Of a DNA stretch of 64,000 nt, positions 1 to 10,391 are shown in pieces; position 1 is the stretch's first letter; each line of letters opens with the position of its first letter. Source of the DNA: Leucophora obtusa (lineage: Eukaryota > Arthropoda > Insecta > Diptera > Anthomyiidae); NCBI GenBank assembly GCA_949987735.1, contig OX465295.1, forward strand, positions 322,302,724 through 322,366,723, given 5' to 3'. The position numbers and the translations under genes are program-made. The notes under the pieces are model-generated. The model had not been told where the DNA came from and did not search any database. It worked only from the letters and a program-made list of their open reading frames with translations.

Positions 1-940
1 TGCCTTCCTTTCGCTATGTGTTTCATGTAAATCCTTTTGGGTGAAAAATGTTTGTCGTGTGCGCAAACTCGACAGGTCATTTGCATAACAGAGGCAAAGG
101 AAATTCGACGTAAACGTTCTCGTCACCTTCATTGCTATGGCTGGTGTTTTTTATGCAACCACCTTTTCCTTTCAAAAGGCGCTCTTTTTTCCATAATCAT
201 TGATCATGGCTTAAGGGAGAGAAATTGCGTTGCGTGTACTTTAACGTGCCAAAATTATGCAAATCAGATTCAATTACATTTATTTTGTGTTTTAATATTT
301 CAGGTTCCTTGCAGATTTTTTTTCTTTCCATATAATAAATTATGCAAAAACGTTTTTGTTTATTGTATTTTTTTTTTAAGCGGAAGTTACATGCCGCTGC
401 CTTGTTGCTAAAGGTTTCATATTGTAAATTTTTAAATCCTTTTTTGTAAATAATTGAAAAATATGCAAATTTGTTTCTGCAATTTCTATTTAAATGCGGT
501 TCCACAGTTGGAAAATTTATATATTTCGCAATTTATATTATGTTAATTAAATTTTCATTCTTTCGATTTTTAGGGATTTTCTTTTTGTTTAATTGTAATG
601 CAGATTTTTTTGCAATTCCAGTTGTAATTTTTATGTAAATTTTACAAAAAAAATTTTGCATAAAAATAGAAGAAAATTACAGGATTTCAAAGAGGAAAAT
701 TTCCAAAAAAAAAATTGCAGCTGCTAAGAAAAATTGTGAAGTTTTTTAATTTAACAATTAAGGACATTTTGTAAAGGAGTAAATAAATTATAACCTTTAA
801 ATACCTTACAACACGGTTAATATTCAAATAACCAATGGAAAAAACTTAAAATACCGTTAACCCTAAAATAACCTAACGAAATAAGTAACTTAAAATGCCG
901 ATAACTTTTAAATAACCAAACGAAATAATTTTGAATTATC
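1..940. other. AT-rich non-coding stretch
   Basis: No credible gene is seen. Short open frames on both strands have no recognisable domain. From about 820 to 945 there are roughly three degenerate units of about 40 bp built on AAATAACC-AACGAAATAA, just left of the first hAT-type insertion. Confidence 0.5.
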
Positions 941-1190
941 GTTATCACTTGGGCAAGGAATTTCATGCACTTAATAATTGAAAATATGAGCTTAAAAATG
1001 CGACTAAAAAATATAATATATGCATTAAAAACATAGTAAATATGTACTAAAAACGATTATTTTTCCAAAAATAGCGAACTTTAAAACATAAAAACATACA
1101 AAAAAAAAAATATTTCTGTAAAACGTCCTTCCAATTCGACGGAATCATTGACGGATGTTGTTTTTTCGAAACAACTTCTTCAAAAGTTAT

Positions 1191-2275
1191 TTACACTCAA
1201 AAAAAAAGTCAGTAAAGTCAGCAAAAAACGTTGCTGTGTCAGCAAATTTTTAGTCAGGAGCGTGCTTGCAAAAAAGTTGGTAATTTCAGCAAAAGGTTTG
1301 CTGAAAATCTGCGAGCTGATTTTTAGCAAAAAATATAATCTTCAGCAAAAATTTTGCTAACACTTAGTCGACTGCAAATGAAAAAATCCTTGCTAAAATC
1401 ACTAAACTTTTTGCTGAATATTAGTATACAGTAGACGCTCGCAAATTAGAGCTTTCAGTAATTCGAACGTCCAGAAATTAGAATCAATGTTTGCAATACA
1501 TTAACCGCTCTGAAATTCGAATTTAAAATTCTAATTTCTGAGCGTTTTTTTTTTTTTTTGGTTATTTGAATACACAGGAAATCCCCAATTTATTTTTATT
1601 CTGTTTGAATAAAGTAAAAATAAAAAGGGGAATCACCAAATTATATATGTTTTTCCCTATTTGTTTTTTTTTTGTCGCATTTATGTACATTTTTGGCTAG
1701 TTTATTTGTGAAATTTGATACGCGTGTACATATTATTTGGCAGTCTCTATTAAATAGTGAAAGTGTATCATTTAAAATGTTAAATAAACGTAAAAAGAAA
1801 CACTTTATCATTTGAAACGAAACGAAAAAAAACGTCCAGAAATTAGAATAATTCAGAAATTAGAATTGCCTCAAAAACGAAGCGGTTCTAATTTGCGAGC
1901 GTCTACTGTACTGAAAAAAACTCAAAAAACTTGTAGCGAAATTTTACTTTAGTTAATTTATTTGCTGAAAATTTAAATATAGAATATGTGTAGAGTTGTT
2001 TTTCTTTTTTTGTCATTTCCGTTTCCAGACAAGCTGCGACATCTACATCTTGTCTATCTGGTTGCCGTCCACGCTATGAATGCGGTTATCAGCACATTTT
2101 TTGTAGCAAAATAAATTAGTTAAACATTAGTTCAAAATTAGTTTAGTGCTAAAAAAATATAACTAAAATTTTAGCTGAAAACGGAATTTCAGCAAAAAAA
2201 ATTTATAAAAACTAGTACACTTGATATACAAGACGTTTTACTAATTTTTCTACTAACTTATTTTTTTGAGTGTAG
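1191..2275. mobile_element. TA-target MITE copy 1 (TACACTCAAAAAAA ends)
   Basis: Ends are inverted TACACTCAAAAAAA / TTTTTTTGAGTGTA. It matches, in reverse orientation, the copy at 39059-39660 over nearly its whole length, including the interior block reading ACAAGATGTAGATGTCGCAG in copy 2. Many TCAGCAAA/TTTGCTGA words occur near both ends. A 480-bp pogo-like MITE has been inserted at 1429-1908. No transposase is seen; the superfamily is not assigned beyond an apparent TA target. Confidence 0.7.
1429..1908. mobile_element. pogo/Tigger-like MITE nested in the TACACTC MITE
   Basis: Inverted ends CAGTAGACGCTCGCAAATTA / TAATTTGCGAGCGTCTACTG are flanked by TA on both sides (1427-1428, 1909-1910). 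The sister copy at 39059-39660 lacks this block and reads straight through the join, so the insertion is confirmed by an empty site. Inside, at 1777, an ATG opens MLNKRKKKHFII and then meets a stop. This resembles the basic start of pogo/Tigger-type transposases and suggests a deletion derivative. That family call is inference from ends, TA target and this short peptide. Confidence 0.75.
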
Positions 2276-2298
2276 TATACATATAATTTAGATATTGC

Positions 2299-2310
2299 AA
2301 TATATAAATT
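2299..2310 (+). repeat. 12-bp target-site duplication, left copy
   Basis: AATATATAAATT immediately precedes the LINE and is repeated exactly at 5661-5672. Confidence 0.85.
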
Positions 2311-2684
2311 GGGGAACGGGGTTTTTCACAAAGGTTGAAAGCTCTCTGTCTGCTATCCACTTGGGGGTAGCAAGAAGCGATTCCTTTGTCTGAAATTCTC
2401 AAGCAACTCACGACTTACGGTCTCTGACCAAGTGTTCCCTGGTAATGTATTTCAGGCAACCGTCTGAATACAGCCAATGTGAGAAGGCGTACAGTTTTGA
2501 GTAACCTGAATGGCATGCTAACACCGATGCGTCTCAGGAAGTAGGTGACAACTGAAAACAACTAGTCGCTGAAGCTCAGCTGTATTTATGCCGTCTAACG
2601 GCTCACCGGCCTAGAGGTGTGTTGGCAGCCCCAATACTAGGATCGGAGGCTTTGGCCCAATCAGTCAATCTTCCTAAACATGAA

Positions 2685-5576
2685 ATGATTACAGAAACGT
2701 TAACAAATTTAAATAACAATCCCCCCACGATGACGACTTTTGGCTTTAAACAACGGTTTATGATTGGTACCTGGAATGTGAGAACTCTCTCTGAAACATC
2801 AAGACTCGAGCAAGTTCGTAATGAAATGGTCTCTTATAACCTTGACATCTTATGGCTTAGTGAAGTTCGATGGCTGAATAGCAGAATGACTCAATTACCA
2901 TCTGGTCATCGCTTCATCTACTCCGGCAACAACATGCATCGAAAAAATGGAATTGGCTTGCTCATGTCACCAAAAGCTAGAGATGCAATGATCGAATATA
3001 GGACAATTTCCGACCGTATAATCACAGCGAGATTTAACTCAAAATTTCAGAAAATGTCTATCATTCAGTGTTATGCACCAACTGAACCTGACGAAGTTGA
3101 AGTTAAGGATGAATTTTACGGTCAACTCGAGGCCATTGCGAGCTCTTTACCGGTTGCTGACATTAAAATTTATTTGGGTGACTTTAATGCCAAAGTAGGA
3201 AATGACAACAATAACCTACAAGCAGTAATGGGCAGGCATTGTCTGGGTTCTCTGCGAAACGAAAACGGTGACAGACTTGTGGATTTTTGTTCCCGAAACA
3301 GATTATTTATCGGTGGAACTAAATTCCCTCATAAGAACATACATAAGTATACATGGGAATCGCCAGATGGTGTAACTTTCAACCAAATCGACCACATAAT
3401 GGTGAGCAAACTTTTTCTGGGATCTCTTATGGATGTTAGAACGAGACGCGGAGCCGATGTCGACAGCGACCACAAGCTGCTCGTAGCAACACTTCGTTTT
3501 CGACCTGCCGCAGTAAACCGAAAGAGGGATTTTGTCGATAAGTACAGTACAGACCGCCTACGAGACCCAGCTGTATCTGCTAAATATAATCAGACTTTAC
3601 GATCTAAATTGGCTCAAACCGAACACCAAACATGGGCAGAAGTTGCTGTGACATGTAAGGATGCTGCAAAGACAGTCCTGGGACTAAAACAAGGTAAAAT
3701 CAAACCTTGGATTAGCTCTGATTCCTGGGCTGAGATCCAAAATCGTAAACGTCTTCACAACGAACGCATACGGGCCAAAACACCAATATTAAAAGAGCAG
3801 GCAAGACTTACATATAGACAATCGGCTCGCAAAGTTACCTATATGGTGCGTAATGACCGCGAAAAGTATTATAATGATATAGCGGAACAGGCTGAACAAG
3901 CCGCAAATACAGGAAACCTACGCGGCGTTTACTCAGCCATTAAGCAAATGAGCGGAAACAACATCAGAGGCACCCCGATTCTAAAGGCAGTTGATGGATC
4001 CGAGTTAACCACCACTGATGGACAACTTGAACGGTGGCGGGATTTCTTTACATCACAACCTTCCACAGAAAATGATGAAAATGAGGTAGCAAATTTGATC
4101 TCTTCTATACGACGCAACCCTAGAAGAGATATCTCAACAGATCTGCCAACGTATGTTGAAGTTGTTTCGGCATTAAACAGGATGAAAAATGGCAAGGCAT
4201 CAGGTCCTGACAACATCCCGGCCGAATTGTTGAAATATGGAGCCGGCGCCCTTGCGGAGTATCTAATCCCCAAAAAAGGCGATCTTACACTATGTAAAAA
4301 CTGGCGAGGTATCACATTGCTCAACGCAATTGGTAAAGTGATGGCGACGCTGATATTGGATCGAATATCTCCTGTGGTTGATCAGATTTTACGTAAAGAG
4401 CAAGCGGGTTTTAGACGCGGACGGTCGTGTGCCGACCATATAAACACAGTTCGCATAATTATTGAGCAGTCGGCAGAATACAACACACATCTTTACCTAC
4501 TTTTTGTGGATTTTGAAAGAGCTTTCGACACTATATCCCGAAACTCTATGTGGACCTCACTAATTAACAAGGGAATACCGGAAAAGATTGTTACCCTTAT
4601 ACGCGAACTTTACAAAGATGCACAGTGTAAGGTACGTTTTAGTGGTAAAGAAAGTCGGCCTTTCACAACTTTAACTGGGGTTAGACAAGGCTGTATATTG
4701 TCCCCCACATTATTTCTCTTGCTTTTGGACTGTGTAATAGAAAACACAAACAAGGAGGCGCCGTTTGGCATTCGTTGGAATATGGCAGAGTACCTAAACG
4801 ACATAGATTACGCTGATGACATTTGTCTAATGGCTCATCGATATGTTGATATTGAAGCCAAAATAAAGAGACTCTCCGAAAATGCCAAAAAAGTAGGATT
4901 GAGAATAAACTTTAATAAGACAAAACTTATGCGTATAGGTACCCATATAACGACCCCATTAACAGTAGAAAACACGTTAATTGAAGATGTCGAATCATTT
5001 GACTGCCTTGGTTGCAAGATTACAAAAGATGGCGGGTCTGAAACTGATATCTGTGATCGGATAAATAAAGCTCGCATTGCTTTCTTCAAATTACACAGAA
5101 TATGGCATGCAAACAACAGCTCGAAGAAGACAAAATTACGAATATTTAATTGCAGTGTAAAATCTATATTGCTATATGGCTGTACCACATGGAGCTTTAC
5201 AAAACTGACATTGGGAAAGATCCAAACGTTTATTAATCGATGGTTGAGAAAAATCCTTCAAATATACTGGCCGAATTGGATCTCAAACGAAGCCCTTTGG
5301 CAAAAGGCAAACTGTTGTCCAATCGAATTAGATATACGTAAAAGGAAATGGACATGGATCGGTCATATCCTAAGACGACCACAAACTGAAATCGCTAGAG
5401 CGGCGCTTGAGTGGAATCCCCAGGGACAATGAAGACAAGGAAGGCCACGTAGTACATGGATACGCTGTACCAAAAAAGAATATGAAACAGCTCGTAAAAC
5501 CTGGAACCAAATTAAATCACTTGCCGGAGACAGAAATAAATGGAGAGAATTCGTTGACACCCTATGTTCTTCGTGA
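2685..5576 (+). pseudogene. LINE endonuclease-reverse transcriptase, one premature stop
   Basis: This is the protein that nicks target DNA and reverse-transcribes the element RNA. The first in-frame ATG is at 2685; the frame is open further upstream, to 2619 or before. An apurinic endonuclease-like domain comes first (WNVRT, SEVRW, YAPT, GDFNAKVG, NQIDHIM, DSDHK, about 2757-3500). A reverse transcriptase follows, with GKASGPDNIPAELLKYG, KNWRGITLLN, QAGFRRGRSC, VDFERAFD, GVRQGC and YADD (4809-4820), then a C-terminal conserved segment (YLYG-type LLYGCTTW, WIGHILR, EWNPQG). A TGA at 5430-5432 falls where the family usually has Arg; the same frame continues with RQGRPRSTW to a stop at 5574-5576. 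Near 4263-4268 AEYL joins directly to IPKKGD; relatives usually have about 20-25 residues there, so an in-frame deletion is likely. Probably inactive. Confidence 0.8.
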
Positions 5577-5641
5577 ACTTTTTATTTAAGTGTTATGTGT
5601 AATCTCTTTTTTTTTACTACGTAATTTAAATAAATAAAGGA

Positions 5642-5660
5642 CATATATATATATATATAT
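5642..5660 (+). repeat. (AT)n tail of the LINE
   Basis: Simple AT repeat directly before the right target duplication; it forms the 3' tail of the LINE. Confidence 0.7.
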
Positions 5661-5672
5661 AATATATAAATT
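5661..5672 (+). repeat. 12-bp target-site duplication, right copy
   Basis: Exact repeat of 2299-2310 directly after the (AT)n tail. Confidence 0.85.
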
Positions 5673-5968
5673 CCAGGAAAAATGATGTCAATAAATAAAT
5701 TTTAAAGAAGTTCTTTAGAAAACCAACATGCTACTAAAAATGAAAAATTTGCTCAAATTTGCAATAAAAATCACAAAATATGCATTAAAAAGACACCAAA
5801 TATGCACTTAAAGTCAAAAGCATGCATTTTTCTTCAAGATAGTCAAAAATATGCAACTACATATCGATGCCATTTTGTTCTAAATTTAATGAGTCGGATA
5901 AATAGTCGACATTAGCTTTGGACTATCGTGAAAAACATGCATTTGCATGTTTTTGCCCTAGTTATCAT

Positions 5969-6575
5969 TAGGGCAAGGAATTTCATGCACTTAAAAATGG
6001 AAAATATGCGCCTAATTTATGCAGTTAAAAAAGAAAAATATGCATTAAAAATATAAGAAATATGCACTAAAAACTATTATTTTTACAAATATAATGCACT
6101 TTAAAACTTAAAAATATATTTAAGTTAGTTATTTTGCAAACAGACACAGAATTCAAAGATTTCCCATAGGTCAATAAGATTTTTAAGAATGATTATTTTG
6201 ATTGAATGAAAATATGAAAACCTATCAATTTTTGATATTTTTTTACGAAATAAATAATGCTCCTAAAATTGAAAATATGCACAAATATGCATTAAGAAGC
6301 ACAAAATATGCATTAAATAACACAAAATATGCATTAAGAAGCACAAAATATGCATTAAAAAGCACAAAATATGCATTTAAAGTAAAAATATGCAAAAATA
6401 TGCATTTAAAGTCAAAATATGCAAAAATATGCATTTTTGGCAAAACATGCAAAAATATGCAACTACAAATCGATGCCATTTTGTTCTAAATTTGATAATT
6501 CGGTTAAATATTTAGTCCATATTAGCTTTGGAGTATCGAGAAAAAACATGCATTTGCATGAAATTCCTTGCCCTA
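5969..6575. mobile_element. hAT-type MITE B in tandem with element A
   Basis: Ends TAGGGCAAGGAATTTCATGC and GCATGAAATTCCTTGCCCTA are perfect inverted repeats. It abuts element A, separated only by GTTATCAT (5961-5968); the right flank is GTTATAAG (6576-6583). The interior 6270-6460 is a dense array of ATATGCATTAAAAAGCACAA-type units, which creates a repetitive open frame that is not a gene. Such arrays are plausible transposase-binding sites (inference). Confidence 0.75.
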
Positions 6576-6596
6576 GTTATAAGTAATGTTGTTTTT

Positions 6597-6960
6597 TTTA
6601 ATTTTTCCGTCCGTCCGTCTGTCTCTCCATGTATTCTTGTGCGCACGCACAGGTTGCATATATTAAGACTTTTTGATAAAATTTGGTAGACCGATTTTTA
6701 TCGGCCCAAGGACGAAGTCTATTGATTTTGGTTTAAATCGGTGTATGTTTGGACTTGTACCCATATAAATTTCCCTCAAAACTGCAGCACAAAATTGAAT
6801 GGCACATCCACGGTTTAAAGAATTATGGGATCAAATATGTCCTGAATGGTACATATCTTCATTACTATTATTATCTGAAAGTGCTAAACAGATCGGACGA
6901 ATTTCGTATTCTCTACAACATATCTTTCTCCAAAATTCGCTAAAAGGTTAAATTGCAGGG
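6597..6960. mobile_element. mini-me-like (GTCY)n element fragment 1
   Basis: A short (GTCY)n tract at about 6607-6630 is followed by sequence closely related to 14370-14530 (TTCTTGTGCGCAC, AAATTTGGTA, TCGGCCCAAGGA). (GTCY)n tracts are a known mark of the mini-me elements of Diptera. From about 6795 the sequence is repeated directly at 7800-7960. Confidence 0.6.
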
Positions 6961-7009
6961 ACCGAAAATAACACTTATTTTTGAATTTTTTAACAAAAAA
7001 AAGCACATA

Positions 7010-7582
7010 TAACCAAATATCGGAGAACTGATACAAGGACATCATAATGATCCTTGTGGCCTAGTCTTCCAAAAAATGCGTTGCTTTTTAAATTTTTGAC
7101 TTTTTCTTTTTTGAGCAGAAATAAAAGTTATTTTTTTGACTTTTATTTTCTCAAGCAAAAAAAAAACGGTTATTTTTTGACTTTTATTTTTTCAAGCAAA
7201 AAATAACAGTTATTTTTTGAGTTTTATTTTTTGAGCAAGAGTAAAAAAATTTTTTATAAGTCAGTGGCAACTAAAAATTCTCATGGAGCTCGCTTTTATA
7301 GGGATTTCTCATATTTTTATGTGTTTGATATGAATTTGTAAAGATTTTAATATTTTAATGTTTTTTTTTTGTCGAAACAGTAAGATTTATTTTTGCTCAA
7401 AAAAATAAAAGTCAAAAAATAACTGTTATTTTTTGCTCGAAAAAATAAAAGTCAAAGAATAAACTTTATTTCTGCTTAAAAAAGAAAAAGTCAAAAATTT
7501 AAAAAGCAACGCATTTTTTGAAAGACTAGGCCACAAGGATCATTATGATGTCCTTGTATCAGTTCTCCGATATTTGGTCAAA
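7010..7582. repeat. Large foldback (inverted repeat)
   Basis: The arm at about 7012-7250 (ACCAAATATCGGAGAACTGA, ATCATAATGATCCTTGTGGC) returns as reverse complement at about 7385-7582, with few mismatches; the spacer is about 130 bp. The inner parts of both arms are degenerate copies of TAACTTTTATTTTTGCTC. Confidence 0.8.
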
Positions 7583-7770
7583 AAATAACTTTTATTTTTG
7601 CTCAAAAAAATAAAAGTCAAAAAATAACTTTTATTTCTGCTTAAAAAAATAAAAGTCAAAAAATAACTTTTATTTTTGCTCAAAAATATAAAAGCCAAAA
7701 ATAACTTTAATTTTTGCTTAAAAAAATAAAAGTCAAAAAATAACTTTTTTATTCTGACTTTTATGGTAAA
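7565..7770 (+). repeat. ~40-bp tandem repeat array
   Basis: About five imperfect units of CAAAAAATAACTTTTATTTT plus TGCTCAAAAAAATAAAAGT. It follows directly from the right foldback arm and appears to be an expansion of it. The repetitive minus-strand open frame here is an artefact. Confidence 0.75.
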
Positions 7771-7794
7771 AGTCATAACCGTTACCGTCCCTGT

Positions 7795-7965
7795 TAAATT
7801 CAAATTGAAGGCACATCCACAGTTTTATGAATTATAGAGTCCAATCTATCTGGAACGGTAGATCTTATCATAGCTGTCATTATGTGAAAGTGCTAAACAG
7901 AACGGATTTTATTTTTAGGCTTTCGATCTACAATACGCTAAAAATCCAACTTTAAATTGACTAGC
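7795..7965. repeat. Direct repeat of the 6795-6960 segment
   Basis: GGCACATCCAC, GTGAAAGTGCTAAACAGA and the CGCTAAAA end recur in the same order as at 6795-6960. The foldback and tandem array therefore sit between two copies of one mini-me-associated unit. Confidence 0.6.
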
Positions 7966-8023
7966 ATATCCACAGATAAAAGAATTAATGGCTGAAATCT
8001 GGCTTATATGATATATATCGCAA

Positions 8024-8479
8024 CCCGTGTAAAAAAGATTAGATCTGGCCAGATCTCAGTAGATCTTACCAAATTTGAGATCTAATTATATCTGATCAGA
8101 TCTAGGCATATCTGGCCAGATCTAAGTAGATCTTACCAGATCTAATTAGATCTCAAAATTGGGGACAAATTTGAGATCTAATTAGATCTGGTAAGATCTA
8201 CTTAGATCTGGCCAGATATGCCTAGATCTGATCAGATATAATTAGATCTCAAATCAGATTAGATCAAGATCAGATCTAGGCATATCTGGCGCATTTTTCC
8301 AGATCACTTTAGATTTGAACAAATTTGGCACTAGATCTGATCAGATCTTGCCATAAGGTATTATCACATATGCCATATCTGATCATATTTGATAAGATCT
8401 GGTACAGGATCTAATTAGATTCAATCGTATCTATTTAGATCCAAAAAGATCTGATCAATTCTAAACTTTTTTACACGGG
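8024..8479. mobile_element. AGATCT-rich foldback MITE
   Basis: Ends CCCGTGTAAAAAAG / CTTTTTTACACGGG are perfect inverted repeats. The interior holds about twenty AGATCT palindromes plus other GATC words in 456 bp. A near-perfect 80-bp inverted pair is centred at about 8165 (CAAAATTGGGGACAAATTTG). No clear target duplication was found and the superfamily is unassigned. Confidence 0.75.
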
Positions 8480-9990
8480 AATTAATATTGTTGTAAGTGC
8501 TAAAACGATCGGATTATCCGTTTGGCTTCTACATCACTTTTAGCTCCAAAAATCTATGAAAAGCTACAAAATTTAACCTAAAATGGGTCTGGTCACCAAA
8601 CTAATAGTACGATCAATTTAGCACTTACACACAATAATAGTATCACCGATATATACCGATCACGCAGGACTGCAACTAATTACTTCTCAAACTACGGATG
8701 TGCCCTTCAAAAAATATAAAATTTCAAGTTGTTCACGCATAGAGGTGAAGAGATTATTATTGTCATATTTTCTTTATTTTTGAAGGCACACATATTAATT
8801 TGATCTCAATTTTTTTGTTTACTTGTCAGTTATATGTCAGTATCAAAAAATTTTCAATTGCATTGGGGCTGAAAGCGCAAAAATTAAAGATGTCTGAAAT
8901 TACTCTTTATTCAAAAAACAGAGTTACAGATTTTAAAGAACTACCATTTGTTCCTAATTGAGGCCACCTATTTTTTTCAACAAGTGGGAGATTTTCTAAC
9001 ATCATAATTATTATCCACCAAAGGTTTTGGGCGATTTCCTTTTATGCTGAAAAAGTTATATCCAAAAGAGTTGAACAACTCTTGAAAGTTACAAGCAAAA
9101 TTATGATAAATTAGGGTAGTTTTTAATTGAGTAGAGCACATTAGCAGTATAAATATTAAAATTTAAGATGTTCGCCTGATTAAATTTGGTGCCTCGAAAA
9201 TGCTGATACCATCAAAAATATTATATATTGTTATTAAAATGGTTTAAATCCTGAGTAACATGGAATCGCCCGTTTCCGTAGATTTGCCCATATGAGCGAA
9301 ACAATTTATTATATTTTTCCATTTACTAAATTCGTTTTTCAGTTTTCAGAAATCAATAAAAATTTGCGAATCTGGCAAGAATTAAAATAGCAAAAACTTA
9401 TTTCAATAACAAACATTTTCTAGCCATGAAATTCCTATACTCTTCATTGAAAATACCTCCTAAAGAGAGTCAACAATACAAGGAGAAATTCCTTAACTCT
9501 CGTTGGCTGAAACACACAGCATTTTTTAGCTAAAAATGCATTTTTTATTAAAATATTAGCATTTTCCTGTAATGTCATTGGCCCAACAAATAAAAAACAT
9601 ACATAGAAAACAATTTCCACAACAATATTCCTGCATAAAAAATACCCAAAAAAATTGTGCCAAAAAATAACAAAAACAATAGGGGTTGAATTATCTAAAT
9701 ACGTTAAAAAAATTGCATTAAAAAATTACAAAATATTTTGTAACATTTAAAAAAATAAAACAAATGATTATGAAGGGGGTTGTTGGCTAGAAAAAGAGAA
9801 CTTGAGTTCTCTATTGTAAAAAAAAACGGTAAATAGATCCTGTGCTGTAATAAACCGCAATAAATTTAAGAGTATGAGGAGATCGGGTTTTTTAAAGAGA
9901 GTTGAATATAATTTTTTAGCAATTTTTTTGTAAAGAGAGAGGGTTGCTTTGATAGTTTTTTAGATTTTTTATTAAGATCTTTATGATGTT
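8480..9990. other. Non-coding 5' flank of castor
   Basis: No gene is seen. It is AT-rich sequence with a mini-me-like remnant at about 8480-8730 (GTGCTAAAACGATCGGA) and otherwise unassigned DNA. Enhancers could lie here but cannot be recognised from sequence alone. Confidence 0.4.
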
Positions 9991-9994
9991 GCTT

Positions 9995-10030
9995 TATATA
10001 CTAACCTCTGGTGGAAGAGTTAAATCAGTT
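9995..10030 (+). promoter_or_regulatory. cas: Candidate castor core promoter (TATA + initiator)
   Basis: TATATA at 9995-10000 lies 32 nt before the A of TCAGTT (10025-10030), which matches the fly initiator consensus TCAGTY. Spacing is what a TATA-Inr promoter needs, and a start at 10027 would give a 365-nt 5' UTR with no intron. No DPE match was seen at +28. In such AT-rich DNA the TATA part alone is weak evidence. Confidence 0.4.
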
Positions 10031-10391
10031 TGAGCTCAACAGCCAAGCTTGAAATATCTTATTTGAGAATTTCAAACTTTTAAACTAAATGTGAAATTGA
10101 AAATTTTAGTTGTATTATAAAACAAAATTGAATATTTTACGTGAAGTTTAAAAAACAAAACCTTTATAAATAACAAAAAAACCAAAGGATTATACTACAC
10201 TTAAAGAAAAATAAAGCAAATTTAAAATATAATCTAAAACCAATAAAAAAGAATTATTTTTTTTTAATTTCAAAATATTAAAAAATATAAAAATTACAAC
10301 TTAAGTGAAAAAAAAAAATAAAACATAAAAAAATATTTAAAAAAAAAATTACACTGGGAAAAAATAACATTATACAAAAATCTTTTGCAAC
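10031..10391 (+). other. cas: Putative castor 5' UTR
   Basis: A-rich leader between the candidate start site and the castor ATG, with long oligo(A) runs. No stable structure was recognised. Confidence 0.35.

Larger units (their letters stand above)
2311..5660 (+). mobile_element. Full-length RTE-like non-LTR retrotransposon
   Basis: A 3.35 kb element flanked by a perfect 12-bp duplication. It has a 5' leader of about 0.37 kb beginning GGGGAACGGGG, one long endonuclease-reverse transcriptase frame, a short 3' UTR and an (AT)n tail at 5642-5660 instead of poly(A). Size, single main ORF and short simple-repeat tail fit the RTE clade; clade assignment is from remembered family features and should be tested by a tree. 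It is GC-richer than its surroundings. The sequence is little decayed: one nonsense codon and an apparent small in-frame loss in the RT domain. It sits inside hAT element A. Confidence 0.85.
949..5960. mobile_element. hAT-type non-autonomous element A, host of nested insertions
   Basis: The left end is TTGGGCAAGGAATTTCATGC and the right end has CATGCATTTGCATG followed by TTTTGCCCTA. Flanking 8-mers GTTATCAC (941-948) and GTTATCAT (5961-5968) differ at one base, as an old 8-bp target duplication would. An 8-bp duplication is typical of hAT elements. The interior carries many ATATGCA(C/T) words, like the two sister copies at 5969-6575 and 40626-41575. Its own sequence is only 949-1190, 2276-2310 and 5673-5960; the rest is a TA-target MITE and an RTE-like LINE inserted into it. 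No transposase is visible. Confidence 0.7.

Noticed and set aside
37..411. Open frame of 124 codons on the plus strand
   Set aside because: Low-complexity Cys/Phe-rich translation, no domain, and an equally long frame on the other strand; typical of AT-rich chance frames.
1148..1360. 70-codon frame in MITE copy 1
   Set aside because: It also appears in the reverse copy at 39484-39666 and is made of TCAGCAAA repeats of the MITE, not a gene.
6202..6489. 95-codon frame with repeated KYALRST units
   Set aside because: Translation of the ATATGCA repeat array of a hAT MITE.
7543..7803. 86-codon repetitive frame, minus strand
   Set aside because: Comes from the 40-bp tandem array next to the foldback.
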